Shown here in pieces: positions 32,851 through 41,635 of a stretch of 64,000 nt of DNA. The stretch's first letter is position 1, and each line of letters opens with the position of its first letter. Made by a program: the position numbers and the translations under genes. The stretch comes from an uncultured Ilumatobacter sp. (lineage in GTDB: Bacteria > Actinomycetota > Acidimicrobiia > Acidimicrobiales > Ilumatobacteraceae): NCBI GenBank assembly GCA_905182555.1, contig CAJJBX010000009.1, forward strand, positions 1 to 64,000, in the 5' to 3' direction. The notes beneath the pieces are model-generated. The model was not told where the DNA came from. It saw only the letters and a program-made list of their open reading frames with translations, and did no database searches.

Positions 32851-35327
32851 ATGTCGACGCATGCCAGAAAGCAATCGATGAATGACCGTTCGCTGCACTA
32901 CCGGACTTGTCCGTTGTGCGAGGCGACCTGTGGGCTCGAAGTGACCGTCGAGGGCGACGCGTTGGACGGCAAAGTGGTGCGCATCCGGGGCGACCGCGAC
33001 GACGTGTTCTCACACGGATTCATCTGCCCCAAGGGCTCGACCCTGAAGCAGCTCCACGAAGACCCCGACCGTCTGACCTTGCCCATGGTGAAGCGCGATG
33101 GGCGCCACGTGGAGGTGTCCTGGGACGAGGCGTTCGAGGAGATCGAGCGGCTGATGCTCCCGGTGATCGAGGAGCATGGCCGTGAGTCGGTGGCGATCTA
33201 CCAGGGCAACCCGGCCGTGCACAATCATGCACTCACTATCTACGGGCGGGCGCTGATCTCGGCGCTGGGCACGAGGAACATCTACTCGGCGGGCACGGTC
33301 GACCAGATGCCGCGCCACGTCTCGTCGGGATTCCTGTACGGCGACCCTCTGGCCTTCCCCGTGCCCGACCTCGACCGGACCGACTACCTGCTCATGCTGG
33401 GCGCCAACCCCTTCGAGTCGAACGGCAGCCTCGCAACCGCCCCCGACTTCCCCGGCCGCCTGCAGGCCATCCAGAAGCGTGGCGGCCGGTTCGTGGTGGT
33501 CGACCCGCGCCGCACCAAAACCGCCAAGGCTGCCGACGAGCACCTCACGATTCGACCCGGCAGCGACGCCGCCTGGTTGGCGGCGCTGGCCCACGTCCTG
33601 TTCGACGAGGACCTGGTCGACGCCGGCGCAGCGGGTGAACACCTCGACGGGGTCGACGACGTGCGTCGACTGGTCGCGCCGTTCACGCCCGAAGCGGTCG
33701 AGCACGCGACTTGGATCACTCCCGAGATCACTCGTCGCATCGCCCGCGAACTCGCGGCAGCACCCACCGCGGCGGTCTACGGGCGGATCGGCACCAACAC
33801 GGTGCCGTTCGGAACCCTGGCCTCGTGGCTGACCGACGTGGTCACCATCCTGACCGGCAACCTCGACCAGCCGGGCGGCATGATGTGGGCCCACCCGGCA
33901 CACCTTCCACCCCATAAGGTCGGTCCGGGGCGAGGCTTCGTCACCGGTCGCCGCACGACGCGGGTCAGCGGTCGCCCCGAGACAAAGGGCGAGTTTCCTG
34001 TTGCCGCGCTGCCGGAGGAGATCGAGACTCCCGGCCCCGGCAAGATCCGTGTTCTCGTGACCGTGGCGGGCAATCCGGCTCGCTCGATCCCCGACAGTGA
34101 CCGCACCGAAGCCGCCTTGGCCTCGCTCGATGTGATGGTTTCGGTCGATCCGTATCTCAACGAGACGACACGTCACGCCGATGTGATCCTGCCGCCTCCT
34201 TCGGCGCTGGCCCGGAGCCACTACGACCTGGCCTTTTACGGGCAGGCGGTCCGCAACATCGCGAACTACTCCCCACAGCTGTTCGACCCCCAGGGGCCAT
34301 GCGAAGAGGACATCATCGCCCGGCTGGCCCTGGTCGCCAGCGGTCAGGGCGCCCACGGCGACCCGCAGCTCATCCACGATCTCGTCCTTGACAGCGTGCT
34401 GCGGGCTGCGGTGAAACCTGGTCGCGAACTCGAGGGTCACGACGTGGCCGAGCTGCGCGCTCAGCTTGGCAACCGCAGCCCGGCCGACCGGGCACTCGAG
34501 GCGATGTTGCGTTCCGGATGGGCGGGCGACCACTTCGGTGCGCGTCCGGAGGGTCTGAGCATGGAACTCCTCGAAGCCCACCCCCACGGCATCGACCTTG
34601 GAGCACTCACCCCGCAACTGCCCGGTCTACTGCGCACCGTCTCGGGCCGGATCGAGCTGGCGGCAAGATCGAACTCGCCGCCGAAGTGTTTATTGCCGAC
34701 CTTGATCGTCTCGCTGCGGCGCAGTTCGGCCTTGAGCAACGCGCGATGGTGCTCGTTGGCCGTCGGGATCTTCGAAGCAACAACTCGTGGATGCACAACG
34801 TCAACGTTCTGGTGAAGGGCCGCGAGCGCTGCACGCTGCAGGTTCACCCCGCTGACGCCGCGGCATGGGGACTGATCGATCGCGGTCAAGCCCGAATCAC
34901 TTCGGCGGCAGGATCGGTGGAGGCTCCGGTCGAGATCACCAACGACATCGCCCAATCGGTGGTCAGTCTGCCCCACGGCTGGGGCCACGATGCCCCCGGC
35001 ACGCGGTTGAACGTCGCGGCCCGACGCCCGGGGGTCAACAGCAACGTGCTCACCGACGGATCGATGATGGACCCATTGTCGGGCAACGCCGTGCTCAACG
35101 GCATCCCCGTCGAGGTCGCCCCCGCGCCGCCAAGAGACACCGAGGCGAGCAACACCGAGAGCCAACAAGAATCGGAGACCGTATCAACGTACTATTTTGA
35201 TGATATAACACAGGCAGCACCACCACCTCAGGCAGCACCGACCGCCGTGTCGCACTCATCGCGAACACGAGCTTTTACATTGGCCCGCCACTGGCCCGCG
35301 AGCTGGCGAAGCGGGGCCACGACCTGA
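32851..35327 (+). CDS. Molybdopterin oxidoreductase (formate dehydrogenase/assimilatory nitrate reductase-like), frameshifted near 34660
   Basis: The N-terminus has a [4Fe-4S] motif CPLC-x3-C and a later CPKG (RTCPLCEATCGLEV, FICPKGSTLKQLHEDPDRL). Mo-bis-MGD domains follow with 'GNPAVHNHALTIYGRALI', 'FVVVDPRRTKTAKAADEHLTIRPGSDAAW' and 'ILTGNLDQPGGMMW'. At the active-site position there is no clear Cys or SeCys, as in the unassigned branches. The frame changes near 34660, where 'GRIELA' is followed in the next frame by 'GKIELAAEV'. This looks like a 20-base imperfect duplication or an indel. The dinucleotide-binding domain then continues (NNSWMHNVNVLVKG) and its natural end is near 35140 (GNAVLNGIPVEV); the open frame runs on to 35327. 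An ATG at 32878 is an alternative start. Confidence 0.8.
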
Positions 35328-35974
35328 TCATCGGCGACCCAGAGCCGGGCCTGGTCGACGAACTCGAGAGCCTCGGCGCCACGGTCGCAGTCGCCGAGGG
35401 CGTGTGGGACCTGGCCGATGCCGATGTCGCCGAGCGGCTCGTGCAGACCGGCCTCGATCAGTTCGGTCGCATCGACGCCGCCACCGCGTTCACCGGCGAG
35501 ATCGTCGTCGGCCGCTTCCTCAGGTCGACCACTGCCGATCTCCACAAGCTTGAACGAGGCTTGATCGACGCCCCGTATCAGTTCATGAAGGCAGTGCTCC
35601 CCTCGATGATCGAGCGAGGCCAGGGCCAGGTGCTGATGATCACCAGCTCGGCCGGAAACAAGGTCCTTCCGGCCGCACCCCTGTATTCCGCGCTGCGAGC
35701 CTGCGCCACCCACCTCGTGAAGAACGTGGCCGCAGACGCGGCTCGCGACGGGGTGCAGGTCAATGCTCTCGGCACTAACTTCATGGACTTCCCCGGCTTC
35801 ATCGCAGCAAACGGGGCGGACACGCCCGAGGGGCTTGCGAAGACGGTGGCCCGTGTCCCGATGGGGCGCCTCGGCACGGTCGACGAGTGCGCCGCACTGT
35901 GTTGCGCCTATCTCGACGGAACGTGTGGTTTTGTAACTGGGCAATTCGTTGCCCACGATGGAGGGTGGTCCTGA
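35237..35974 (+). CDS. Atypical short-chain dehydrogenase/reductase (start codon not found)
   Basis: The frame is protein-like from 'TDRRVALIANTSFYIGPPLARELAKRGHDLIIGD' to the typical C-terminus 'CGFVTGQFVAHDGGWS'. That is an SDR of about 245 residues. The cofactor glycine motif TGxxxGIG is here NTSFYIG, and the catalytic YxxxK reads Y-S-A-L-R, with the Ser in 'MITSSAGNK' present. It may therefore be a non-canonical or inactive SDR. No ATG, GTG or TTG lies in frame between the upstream stop at 35201 and the conserved N-terminus, so a sequence error or a start within the AT-rich patch 35181-35212 is likely. It is coupled to the next gene by a one-base overlap. Confidence 0.7.
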   Translation, partial: TDRRVALIANTSFYIGPPLARELAKRGHDLIIGDPEPGLVDELESLGATVAVAEGVWDLADADVAERLVQTGLDQFGRIDAATAFTGEIVVGRFLRSTTADLHKLERGLIDAPYQFMKAVLPSMIERGQGQVLMITSSAGNKVLPAAPLYSALRACATHLVKNVAADAARDGVQVNALGTNFMDFPGFIAANGADTPEGLAKTVARVPMGRLGTVDECAALCCAYLDGTCGFVTGQFVAHDGGWS

Positions 35975-37209
35975 TGTCCGAACAAGAACAGCGAAAAGCG
36001 CCAGCCGGCATTGAGGTAACACCCGGCGTGTGGGTGCTGCCGTCCCAAGGCAACGGGTTCGCGGTGGAAACCCCCGACGGTGTGGTCGTGGTCGACACGG
36101 GGCCTGGCGGTCGCAAGACCGACCAGATGATCGCTGCCTTGCGCGCCCTGACCGATTCGCCCGTCATCGCGATCTGTTACTCACACGGGCACTTTGGCTA
36201 CAACTTCGGCGTCCCTCAGTGGCTCGACCACAACGCTGAACGCGGCGACGATGCGCCGCGACTGATCGCGCATCGCAACCTCCCGCTCCGCTACGACCGG
36301 TATCGCGAGACCGAGGGGTACCAGGCCATTCTCAACGAGATGCAGTTCCCCGGCATCTCCGCCAGGTTCGAACCGACCAAGGTCGATCCGACCGAGACGT
36401 TCGACGACCACATGGTGCTCTGTGAGTCCCCGCGCATCGAACTGCTGTGGGTCCCGTCGGAGACCGACTGTGCGCTGGCAATGTGGCTGCCTGACACCCG
36501 CACGCTCTTCGCCGGGGCAGCCGTGCCCGCCGACTTCATCCCCAACGTCGGCACCCCTCAGCGCTCCCTTCGCTTGACGGGACGTTGGGCCGACACGCTT
36601 GACCGACTGATTGAACTGCGCCCCGAAGTGCTCGTGATCGAGTTCGGCGCATTTGTCACCGGCGAGGACCTCATCGCCGAACGGATGACCACGACGGCGC
36701 ACGCATTGCGCTGGCTCCGCAGCGAGGTCGTTGCCCGCCTCAACCGTGGCATGAACGAGCGCGAGATCCTCGCCGACCTGGACTACCCGCCCGAGGTGTT
36801 CGACTACCCCTGGCTCACCCACGCCTACGGCAGCCCCGACTACATCGTGCGCGACCTCGTGCGTGAGGAGAGCGGCTGGTGGGACCGCAACCCGACCTCG
36901 CTCCACCCGGCCGCGCCGGCCGACGTCGCCCGGGTCACGTTCGACGCCATTGCCGACCCCGACGCCGTGATTGCCCAGGCCGAAGCGTTGGCGGCCGATG
37001 GGAACCCGCAGCTGGCAATGCACGTGATCGACCTCGTCGCTCTTGGCCCCGACGACGAGCCAGCTGTTACCAGGGCGCGCGCGATCAAGTCGGACCTCTG
37101 CCGCGAGCGGTCGAAGCAGGTCACTCCGTATCCGAGCAAGGGGCTCTACAAGTCGAGCGGCATTCGTCTGAAGCAGGGGATCATCTCGTGGGAGGGTGTG
37201 GGCCAATGA
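35974..37209 (+). CDS. MBL-fold protein with alkylsulfatase dimerisation-like domain
   Basis: This is a 411-residue protein of the SdsA/alkylsulfatase branch: N-terminal 'VTPGVWVLPSQGNGFAVETPDGVVVVDTGPGG', then the metal motif region 'AICYSHGHFGYNFG'. The usual HxHxDH is here H-G-H-F-G-Y, so two metal ligands are changed. The middle part keeps family features (ADFIPNVGTPQR), and the C-terminal half is the helical dimerisation region (GWWDRNPTSLHPA). It may hydrolyse a sulfate ester with an altered metal site or have a different role. ATG 35974 overlaps the SDR stop, and its own stop overlaps the sulfatase start, so SDR-MBL-sulfatase-TetR are translationally coupled. Confidence 0.82.
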   Translation: MSEQEQRKAPAGIEVTPGVWVLPSQGNGFAVETPDGVVVVDTGPGGRKTDQMIAALRALTDSPVIAICYSHGHFGYNFGVPQWLDHNAERGDDAPRLIAHRNLPLRYDRYRETEGYQAILNEMQFPGISARFEPTKVDPTETFDDHMVLCESPRIELLWVPSETDCALAMWLPDTRTLFAGAAVPADFIPNVGTPQRSLRLTGRWADTLDRLIELRPEVLVIEFGAFVTGEDLIAERMTTTAHALRWLRSEVVARLNRGMNEREILADLDYPPEVFDYPWLTHAYGSPDYIVRDLVREESGWWDRNPTSLHPAAPADVARVTFDAIADPDAVIAQAEALAADGNPQLAMHVIDLVALGPDDEPAVTRARAIKSDLCRERSKQVTPYPSKGLYKSSGIRLKQGIISWEGVGQ

Positions 37210-38648
37210 ATGACGGGCAGCCCAAGAAGCAACCCAATCTGCTCTTCATCTACGCCGATCAGCATCGCGCCGACGTTCTGGGCTGTGCGGGTAACGACAT
37301 CGTCGTCACACCCCACCTCGACCGCTTGGCGGCAGAAGGCGTCCGCTTCGATCAGGCCTGGACCGAGAGCCCGATCTGCCAACCGGCCCGTGCGTCGTTG
37401 CTCACCGGCCGCTATCCGAACGACCACGGGGTGATCGGCAACTTCGCCGGCGACTGCCAACCGGAATGGGACACGTTCCCGCGCCGTCTACAACAGGCCG
37501 GCTACACCACGGCGTCGATCGGCAAGACGCACTTCGCGTCATGGCCGATGGCGGTTGAAGCGGGATCGCCGGCGCCGACCGAGGAGTGGATTGGCAGCTT
37601 CGGGTTCGATCACGTCGTCGAAGAGTTCGACCGGTATGTCCATCTCGGTGACTGGGAAACGCCCTATATGCGATTCCTGCGCGGCCACGACGCGCTCGAG
37701 CCATACCAGGGCGTGGTGGGTGCGAACTTCCGTGGTGGGGACGGGCACTGGAACGGCGCCACCTCTCCCCTTCCCCAGGAGCTGGACCTCACCTGCTTCC
37801 TGGCCGACGAAGCACAAGCATGGATCGGCCGGCAACCAGGCGACCGGCCGTGGTTCATGCAGCTTTCGTTTGTGCAGCCCCACGTACCGCTCATGGGTGA
37901 CCCCACGTGGGCCGAGCACTACGCCGACGCATACATCGCACGCACAGCGCGACTCGAGCCAGAACCGCACACTGAGGAATGGGCCAACCACTTGGCCTTT
38001 CTGCGCAGGCACTCACGCAGTGAGCTGTTGACCGACGAGTTCGTGCTGGCCGGGGCTCGCCAGTACTACGCCATGGTGTCGCTGATCGACCAGCGCATTG
38101 GCGACCTGCGAGCCGGGTTGGAGGAGCGAGGCCAGCTCGACAACACATGGATCGTCTACTCGTCGGACCACGGCGAAATGCTCGGCGATCACGGCTTGAT
38201 GGCCAAGATGAACTTCTATCGGTCGTCGGTCCGAGTGCCGTTGATCGTGCGCCCACCCGCAGGCATCACAGGCCGAGTCGAGACCGCTCCGGTCCAAGCG
38301 TTCGACATCGCGGCCACCCTGCTCGACGCCGGCAACGCGCCAGCCCTCGACGGCGCCCCATCGCAGTCGCTCGTGCCGCTCGTGGCCGGCGATCCCGATG
38401 GTGATGGAGGCACGACCCGCGACCACGTGGCGAGCATGATCCGCATGCGGCCCGACCTGGCGACGTGGCAGGCCATCACCGACGGCCACTGGCGCGCCAC
38501 CATCAACGCCGACACCGGCGAAGCCGTCGAGTTGTTCGATCTCGATACCGACCACGACGAGACCACCAACCTCGTGGACGATGCCGCTTCGAGCAACGAG
38601 CTCGCTCGGCTGACGGCCGCACTCGGATCTACTATCGGCACCTCATGA
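37206..38648 (+). CDS. Type I sulfatase (choline-sulfatase/heparan-type branch)
   Basis: This 480-residue sulfatase opens 'PNLLFIYADQHRADVLGCAGNDIVVTPHLDRLAAEG'. Its formylglycine site is C58-Q-P-A-R62 in 'ICQPARASLLTGRYPNDHGV', metal ligands lie in 'YSSDHGEMLGDHGLMAKMNFY', and the sequence ends without a membrane anchor. There is no signal peptide. It is smaller than, and from a different branch than, the arylsulfatase at 29637, so the island attacks at least two types of sulfate ester. ATG 37206 overlaps the MBL stop by 4 bases and its stop overlaps the TetR start. Confidence 0.92.
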   Translation: MNDGQPKKQPNLLFIYADQHRADVLGCAGNDIVVTPHLDRLAAEGVRFDQAWTESPICQPARASLLTGRYPNDHGVIGNFAGDCQPEWDTFPRRLQQAGYTTASIGKTHFASWPMAVEAGSPAPTEEWIGSFGFDHVVEEFDRYVHLGDWETPYMRFLRGHDALEPYQGVVGANFRGGDGHWNGATSPLPQELDLTCFLADEAQAWIGRQPGDRPWFMQLSFVQPHVPLMGDPTWAEHYADAYIARTARLEPEPHTEEWANHLAFLRRHSRSELLTDEFVLAGARQYYAMVSLIDQRIGDLRAGLEERGQLDNTWIVYSSDHGEMLGDHGLMAKMNFYRSSVRVPLIVRPPAGITGRVETAPVQAFDIAATLLDAGNAPALDGAPSQSLVPLVAGDPDGDGGTTRDHVASMIRMRPDLATWQAITDGHWRATINADTGEAVELFDLDTDHDETTNLVDDAASSNELARLTAALGSTIGTS

Positions 38649-39235
38649 CCGAGATTGTTGAGGATGGACGAGTCGCACGCGGAGCGCGCACTCGCGAAGC
38701 GGTGATCGATGCGATGCTCGCCCTCCACGCCGAAGGAGACCTCACTCCGACCATCGAGGCAATCGCCGCCCGGGTAGGTCGCACGACCCGCTCGATCTAT
38801 ACCCACTTCCAGGACAAGGAAGCACTGGCGGTGGCGGTCGCTGAACGACAACTTGAACAACATCTCGAATTGTTCATCGCTCGACCCTCCACCGGGACCC
38901 GCGCCGAACGAATCGCGGGCATTGCAACCCATCGCTCTGAACTGTTCGAGGCCGTCGCACCGGCGCGCCGCTCGGCGCTGGTCAGGATGCACAAGTCGCC
39001 CGAGCTTCAGAAGCAGCAAGCCACGCTTGCCGCGCACCTCCGCAAGCATTTGGCCCGCACGTTTGAGCCCGAACTGTCCGCGCTCAGTGCCGCCGCCGCG
39101 GACGAGACGCTCGAGTTGCTCGATCTCCACACCAGCTGGGAAACCTGGGACCGGCTACGAACGCGGCAGAGCCTGTCGGTCGAGCGCAGCCGTCGACTGA
39201 TGACCGGCCTGATCACCCAGGCCCTGAAGCACTGA
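38645..39235 (+). CDS. TetR-family regulator of the sulfatase operon
   Basis: This is a 196-residue protein. The N-terminal helix-turn-helix 'PTIEAIAARVGRTTRSIYTHFQDKEALAVAVAERQL' is typical TetR, followed by an all-helical ligand domain. It is the last gene of the coupled operon (ATGA overlap with the sulfatase). It likely controls its own operon and perhaps the divergent MBL-arylsulfatase-binding protein unit through the palindrome at 32832. Confidence 0.88.
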   Translation: MTEIVEDGRVARGARTREAVIDAMLALHAEGDLTPTIEAIAARVGRTTRSIYTHFQDKEALAVAVAERQLEQHLELFIARPSTGTRAERIAGIATHRSELFEAVAPARRSALVRMHKSPELQKQQATLAAHLRKHLARTFEPELSALSAAAADETLELLDLHTSWETWDRLRTRQSLSVERSRRLMTGLITQALKH

Positions 39236-39457
39236 CCGACACCTCGGCCAACCGCCGCATGCCGTGGCTGAATGACCTGAAAGAAGGCAAGTCTCAAAAC
39301 ATCTCGCTGGCCATCCAGCCGACGTAGGACGTTTGTCAATTTGAGCTGCGGTGGCGAGTGTTGAAGAGAACTCGATGGCAACGAGATTCTTGCACGTCCC
39401 ATCGGAACCGAAAACGCTCCGCTGTAAACGGCGCTGATTTCGGCGGACCCGTGAAGA

Positions 39458-39817
39458 TCAGGCGCTTTTGTTCTCCCGCTTCTCTTGATCGGCGAGCCGG
39501 GCCCGCAGACCGATTGGAGCGGTGACTCTGAACCCGAGCACGTGGCGGTCTTCTTCGGACTCACCGGCCCAGTAGCCGTACTCGCAATTCGCCCGTGCAA
39601 TTGTGCGGCACTCCTCGAAGACCGGGCAATCGTCGCAGACCCGCTTAGCTTTGGCTTCGCGGCGCGCTCGGGCTTCAGGTCGTTCGGCCTTGCGTGCAAA
39701 GAACAGTGCGAGTTGGCCGCGGCAGGCCGCTTCCAGTTTCCAGTCGACGGCAGCTGCTACCGGGTTACTTGCTTCAGTATCGCTGTCGAGGAGACGGAGC
39801 GTTGAGTTGATCATCAT
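39458..39817 (-). CDS. WhiB-family iron-sulfur regulator
   Basis: This 119-residue protein has the WhiB cysteine set: 'AACRGQLALFF', then C-D-D-C in 'RVCDDCPVFEECRTIA', with the fourth Cys in FEEC. The turn 'GYWAGESEEDR' is the relaxed form of G[VI]WGG. WhiB proteins bind a [4Fe-4S] cluster and sigma factor and respond to redox or nitric oxide. AAAGGATG precedes the ATG pair at 39817/39814. It lies 86 bp downstream of the rhodopsin gene in the same direction, separated by a strong hairpin, so it may be expressed partly by read-through. Confidence 0.88.
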   Translation of the reverse strand: MMINSTLRLLDSDTEASNPVAAAVDWKLEAACRGQLALFFARKAERPEARARREAKAKRVCDDCPVFEECRTIARANCEYGYWAGESEEDRHVLGFRVTAPIGLRARLADQEKRENKSA

Positions 39818-39835
39818 TCATCCTTTCGGGACGAG

Positions 39836-39873
39836 TCCAACACCCCTCGGGGGGTGGGGGGGGAGGTGTTGGA
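39836..39873 (-). terminator. Strong G/C hairpin between rhodopsin and whiB
   Basis: TCCAACACC and GGTGTTGGA form a 9-bp perfect stem around a G-rich loop (with a run of eight Gs). No T-run follows on the minus strand, so it may act as a Rho-independent-like stop, an attenuator or an mRNA-stabilising 3' end for the rhodopsin transcript. The G-run is a risky place for sequencing length errors. Confidence 0.5.
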
Positions 39874-39903
39874 TCCGCATTGGTATTCATGCTGTGGTTG
39901 GAA

Positions 39904-40722
39904 TCAGGCTTCGATGAGTTCGCCAGCGTCGTCGGGTGTGGCAGCGCCGAAGTCCTGGCCGCCAGGCTCGACGTAGCCGTCCTCACGTGACTTGGCGAGA
40001 GCAATGCCCAGCACCAGGAGCCCAAAGAGTGGCTTGGCGAGCACGTCGCCGAGTGAGTACATCACTTGACGGGCGACCTCGGCGTTGGCCGTGTCGTCGA
40101 TGAGCGAAGGCAACATGTAGGCAATCGGGTAAATGCCCCACGTCGCCAGAATGATGTAGCGGAGCCCGTCGACGAGCTTCTTAACATTGTTGCTTTGGCG
40201 GTCGAGTGACTTGCCGAGCTCAACGAAGAGCACGTACAAGATGTAGAGGAACGGCAGGGTTGACAGCACACCCCAGATGGTGCGAGCCGAAGAGTCCGCT
40301 GCGGCGATTTCGCCCGGGTAGCCGAGTGCAATCATGGCAACAGCAGCGATGGTCAATCGGATGATCAAGCTGCGCGTCTTGCCCTTGGTCAACTTGAGTA
40401 CTACGACGAGCTCTGCGAGTAGCAGCGGGACGGTCAAGAACCAGTCGACGTAGCGGTAGCCCTCGTTGAAGGGCTCGCCGTCTTGGACGTACCTTCCATC
40501 GACGAAGCTGAACGCATCAGACCAGGATCCGAAGATGCGAACGTAATGGTAAAGGGCAATGCCGACGACCAGTGTGGACAGGGTCACTGCCATGCGGTGC
40601 TGTGGCGCCACACGATTCCTGACGAGTAGGAAGAACAGGAGTGCTGCACCCATGCTGGCGATGACGAACGAAAGCGAGTTGTAGACAAGGTTGTATTGGA
40701 CCTCGGTCAGCGAAAATTCCAT
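39904..40722 (-). CDS. Xanthorhodopsin-like light-driven proton pump
   Basis: This 272-residue, seven-helix microbial rhodopsin has proton acceptor D93, T97 and donor E104, the DTE motif of outward proton pumps, in 'YRYVDWFLTVPLLLAEL'. H59 pairs with the acceptor, K230 in 'SLGDVLAKPLFG' binds retinal, and L101 at the tuning site predicts green absorption. G151 in 'ARTIWGVLSTLPF' aligns with the bacteriorhodopsin tryptophan that is a glycine in xanthorhodopsin, opening space for a carotenoid antenna. AAGGAG precedes ATG 40722. Retinal would come from crtY and blh 3 kb away. It is divergent from a B12 photoregulator. Confidence 0.95.
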   Translation of the reverse strand: MEFSLTEVQYNLVYNSLSFVIASMGAALLFFLLVRNRVAPQHRMAVTLSTLVVGIALYHYVRIFGSWSDAFSFVDGRYVQDGEPFNEGYRYVDWFLTVPLLLAELVVVLKLTKGKTRSLIIRLTIAAVAMIALGYPGEIAAADSSARTIWGVLSTLPFLYILYVLFVELGKSLDRQSNNVKKLVDGLRYIILATWGIYPIAYMLPSLIDDTANAEVARQVMYSLGDVLAKPLFGLLVLGIALAKSREDGYVEPGGQDFGAATPDDAGELIEA

Positions 40723-40772
40723 TGGGCATCTCCTTGTGATGAAGCGTCTACCTTGCGGAGGACCAAGTCATA

Positions 40773-40812
40773 TTAACAACGTTTAGTGTCAATTAGCGAG
40801 AGTTAGTGCATA
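40773..40812. promoter_or_regulatory. Phased 10-bp direct repeats (TTAGTG-type) between rhodopsin and photoregulator
   Basis: TTA units start at 40773, 40783, 40793 and 40803: TTAACA, TTAGTG, TTAGCG, TTAGTG, each followed by four variable bases. This ten-base phasing puts them on one face of the helix. A TTGACA on the minus strand overlaps the second and third units. CarH/LitR tetramers bind short direct repeats, so this is the likely operator for the adjacent photoregulator and for the rhodopsin promoter. Confidence 0.6.
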
Positions 40813-40840
40813 ATTATTTTTAATCGTCTACGCTGCACTG

Positions 40841-41635
40841 ATGAGTGAAGAGCCCGAGGTGATGTTGGAGCTGCAATCGGCAGCAGACGCCCTCGGTGTT
40901 CATTATCAAACTGCGTACCGGTGGGTGCGCAGTGGGCGGCTGCCAGCCCAGCTCACGGGCGGCAAATATTTGGTTTCCTCTGTAGACATCGCCGAGGTCG
41001 GCGCGAGCCGCAACTTTCCGCAGGCCCCGGCTGTTCCGAGTCCCGCCCGGCTGGTCCGTCAGTCTGAGCGGATGCAGAAGGCGCTCCTGACCGGTGACGA
41101 ATCTGAGGCCCGCAAGATTGCTCGGCGGCTCGTCGACGAGGGCACGACCATCGTCGACCTCATCGAGCAGGTGATCTCGCCTCCACTGCGTGCGATCGGG
41201 CAGGCATGGCACGACGGCAACTTGACGATCTGGGTAGAGCATCGAGCATCGGCGATCATCGAGCGTGCGCTCGGCGACCTGCTCCCCAATCCGCGCGGCC
41301 GCCGCCGGGGCACCGTCGTGGTTACTGCGCTCTCCGGTGATCTGCACTCGTTGCCAACAACGATGGCTGCAGTGGCGCTTCGTGAAGCTCATTGGCATGT
41401 CCATCACCTCGGAGCAGACCTGCCCGGTGAGGAACTCATTGACTTTTGTGCAACCCATGATGAGGTCGACGTGGCAGTGATCTCGGTGACTGACGCGAAC
41501 GCCGCTGTACGGGCCGAGGAAGTCGCAAACAAGATCCGTGCGCAAGGAACGCCGACACTCGTTGGTGGCCCGGGCAAGACGCTTGGCGGGCTCATTGATG
41601 ATGTCCAACACGTCGCCGACAGCCGTCGTTCTTAA
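40841..41635 (+). CDS. MerR-type B12-dependent photoregulator (CarH/LitR-like)
   Basis: This is a 264-residue protein. Residues 8-52 are a MerR/excisionase-type DNA-binding domain (SAADALGVHYQTAYRWVRSGRLPAQLTGGKYLV), 75-150 a four-helix cap and 157-260 a B12-binding Rossmann domain. The light-sensing cap motif W-x9-E-H is perfect (W123, E133, H134). The lower-ligand region has D167-x-H169 but with Pro where DxHxxG expects Gly; VGG is at 241-243. CarH proteins bind adenosylcobalamin in the dark as repressor tetramers and fall apart in light, turning on carotenoid genes. Here the divergent gene is the rhodopsin itself. There is no clear ribosome site, so the message may be leaderless. Confidence 0.9.
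   Translation: MSEEPEVMLELQSAADALGVHYQTAYRWVRSGRLPAQLTGGKYLVSSVDIAEVGASRNFPQAPAVPSPARLVRQSERMQKALLTGDESEARKIARRLVDEGTTIVDLIEQVISPPLRAIGQAWHDGNLTIWVEHRASAIIERALGDLLPNPRGRRRGTVVVTALSGDLHSLPTTMAAVALREAHWHVHHLGADLPGEELIDFCATHDEVDVAVISVTDANAAVRAEEVANKIRAQGTPTLVGGPGKTLGGLIDDVQHVADSRRS

Noticed and set aside
33010-34617. A 535-codon minus-strand frame opposite the molybdopterin oxidoreductase
   Set aside because: It is the antisense shadow of a strongly supported gene, with low-complexity composition and no ribosome site.
36181-37206. A 341-codon minus-strand frame opposite the alkylsulfatase-like gene
   Set aside because: It is the antisense shadow of a gene with clear family motifs and overlapping start and stop signals with its neighbours.
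39838-39872. G-run hairpin as a riboswitch for whiB
   Set aside because: It is a simple stem with a G-rich loop, lacks any conserved aptamer pattern I know, and fits better as the 3' end of the rhodopsin message.
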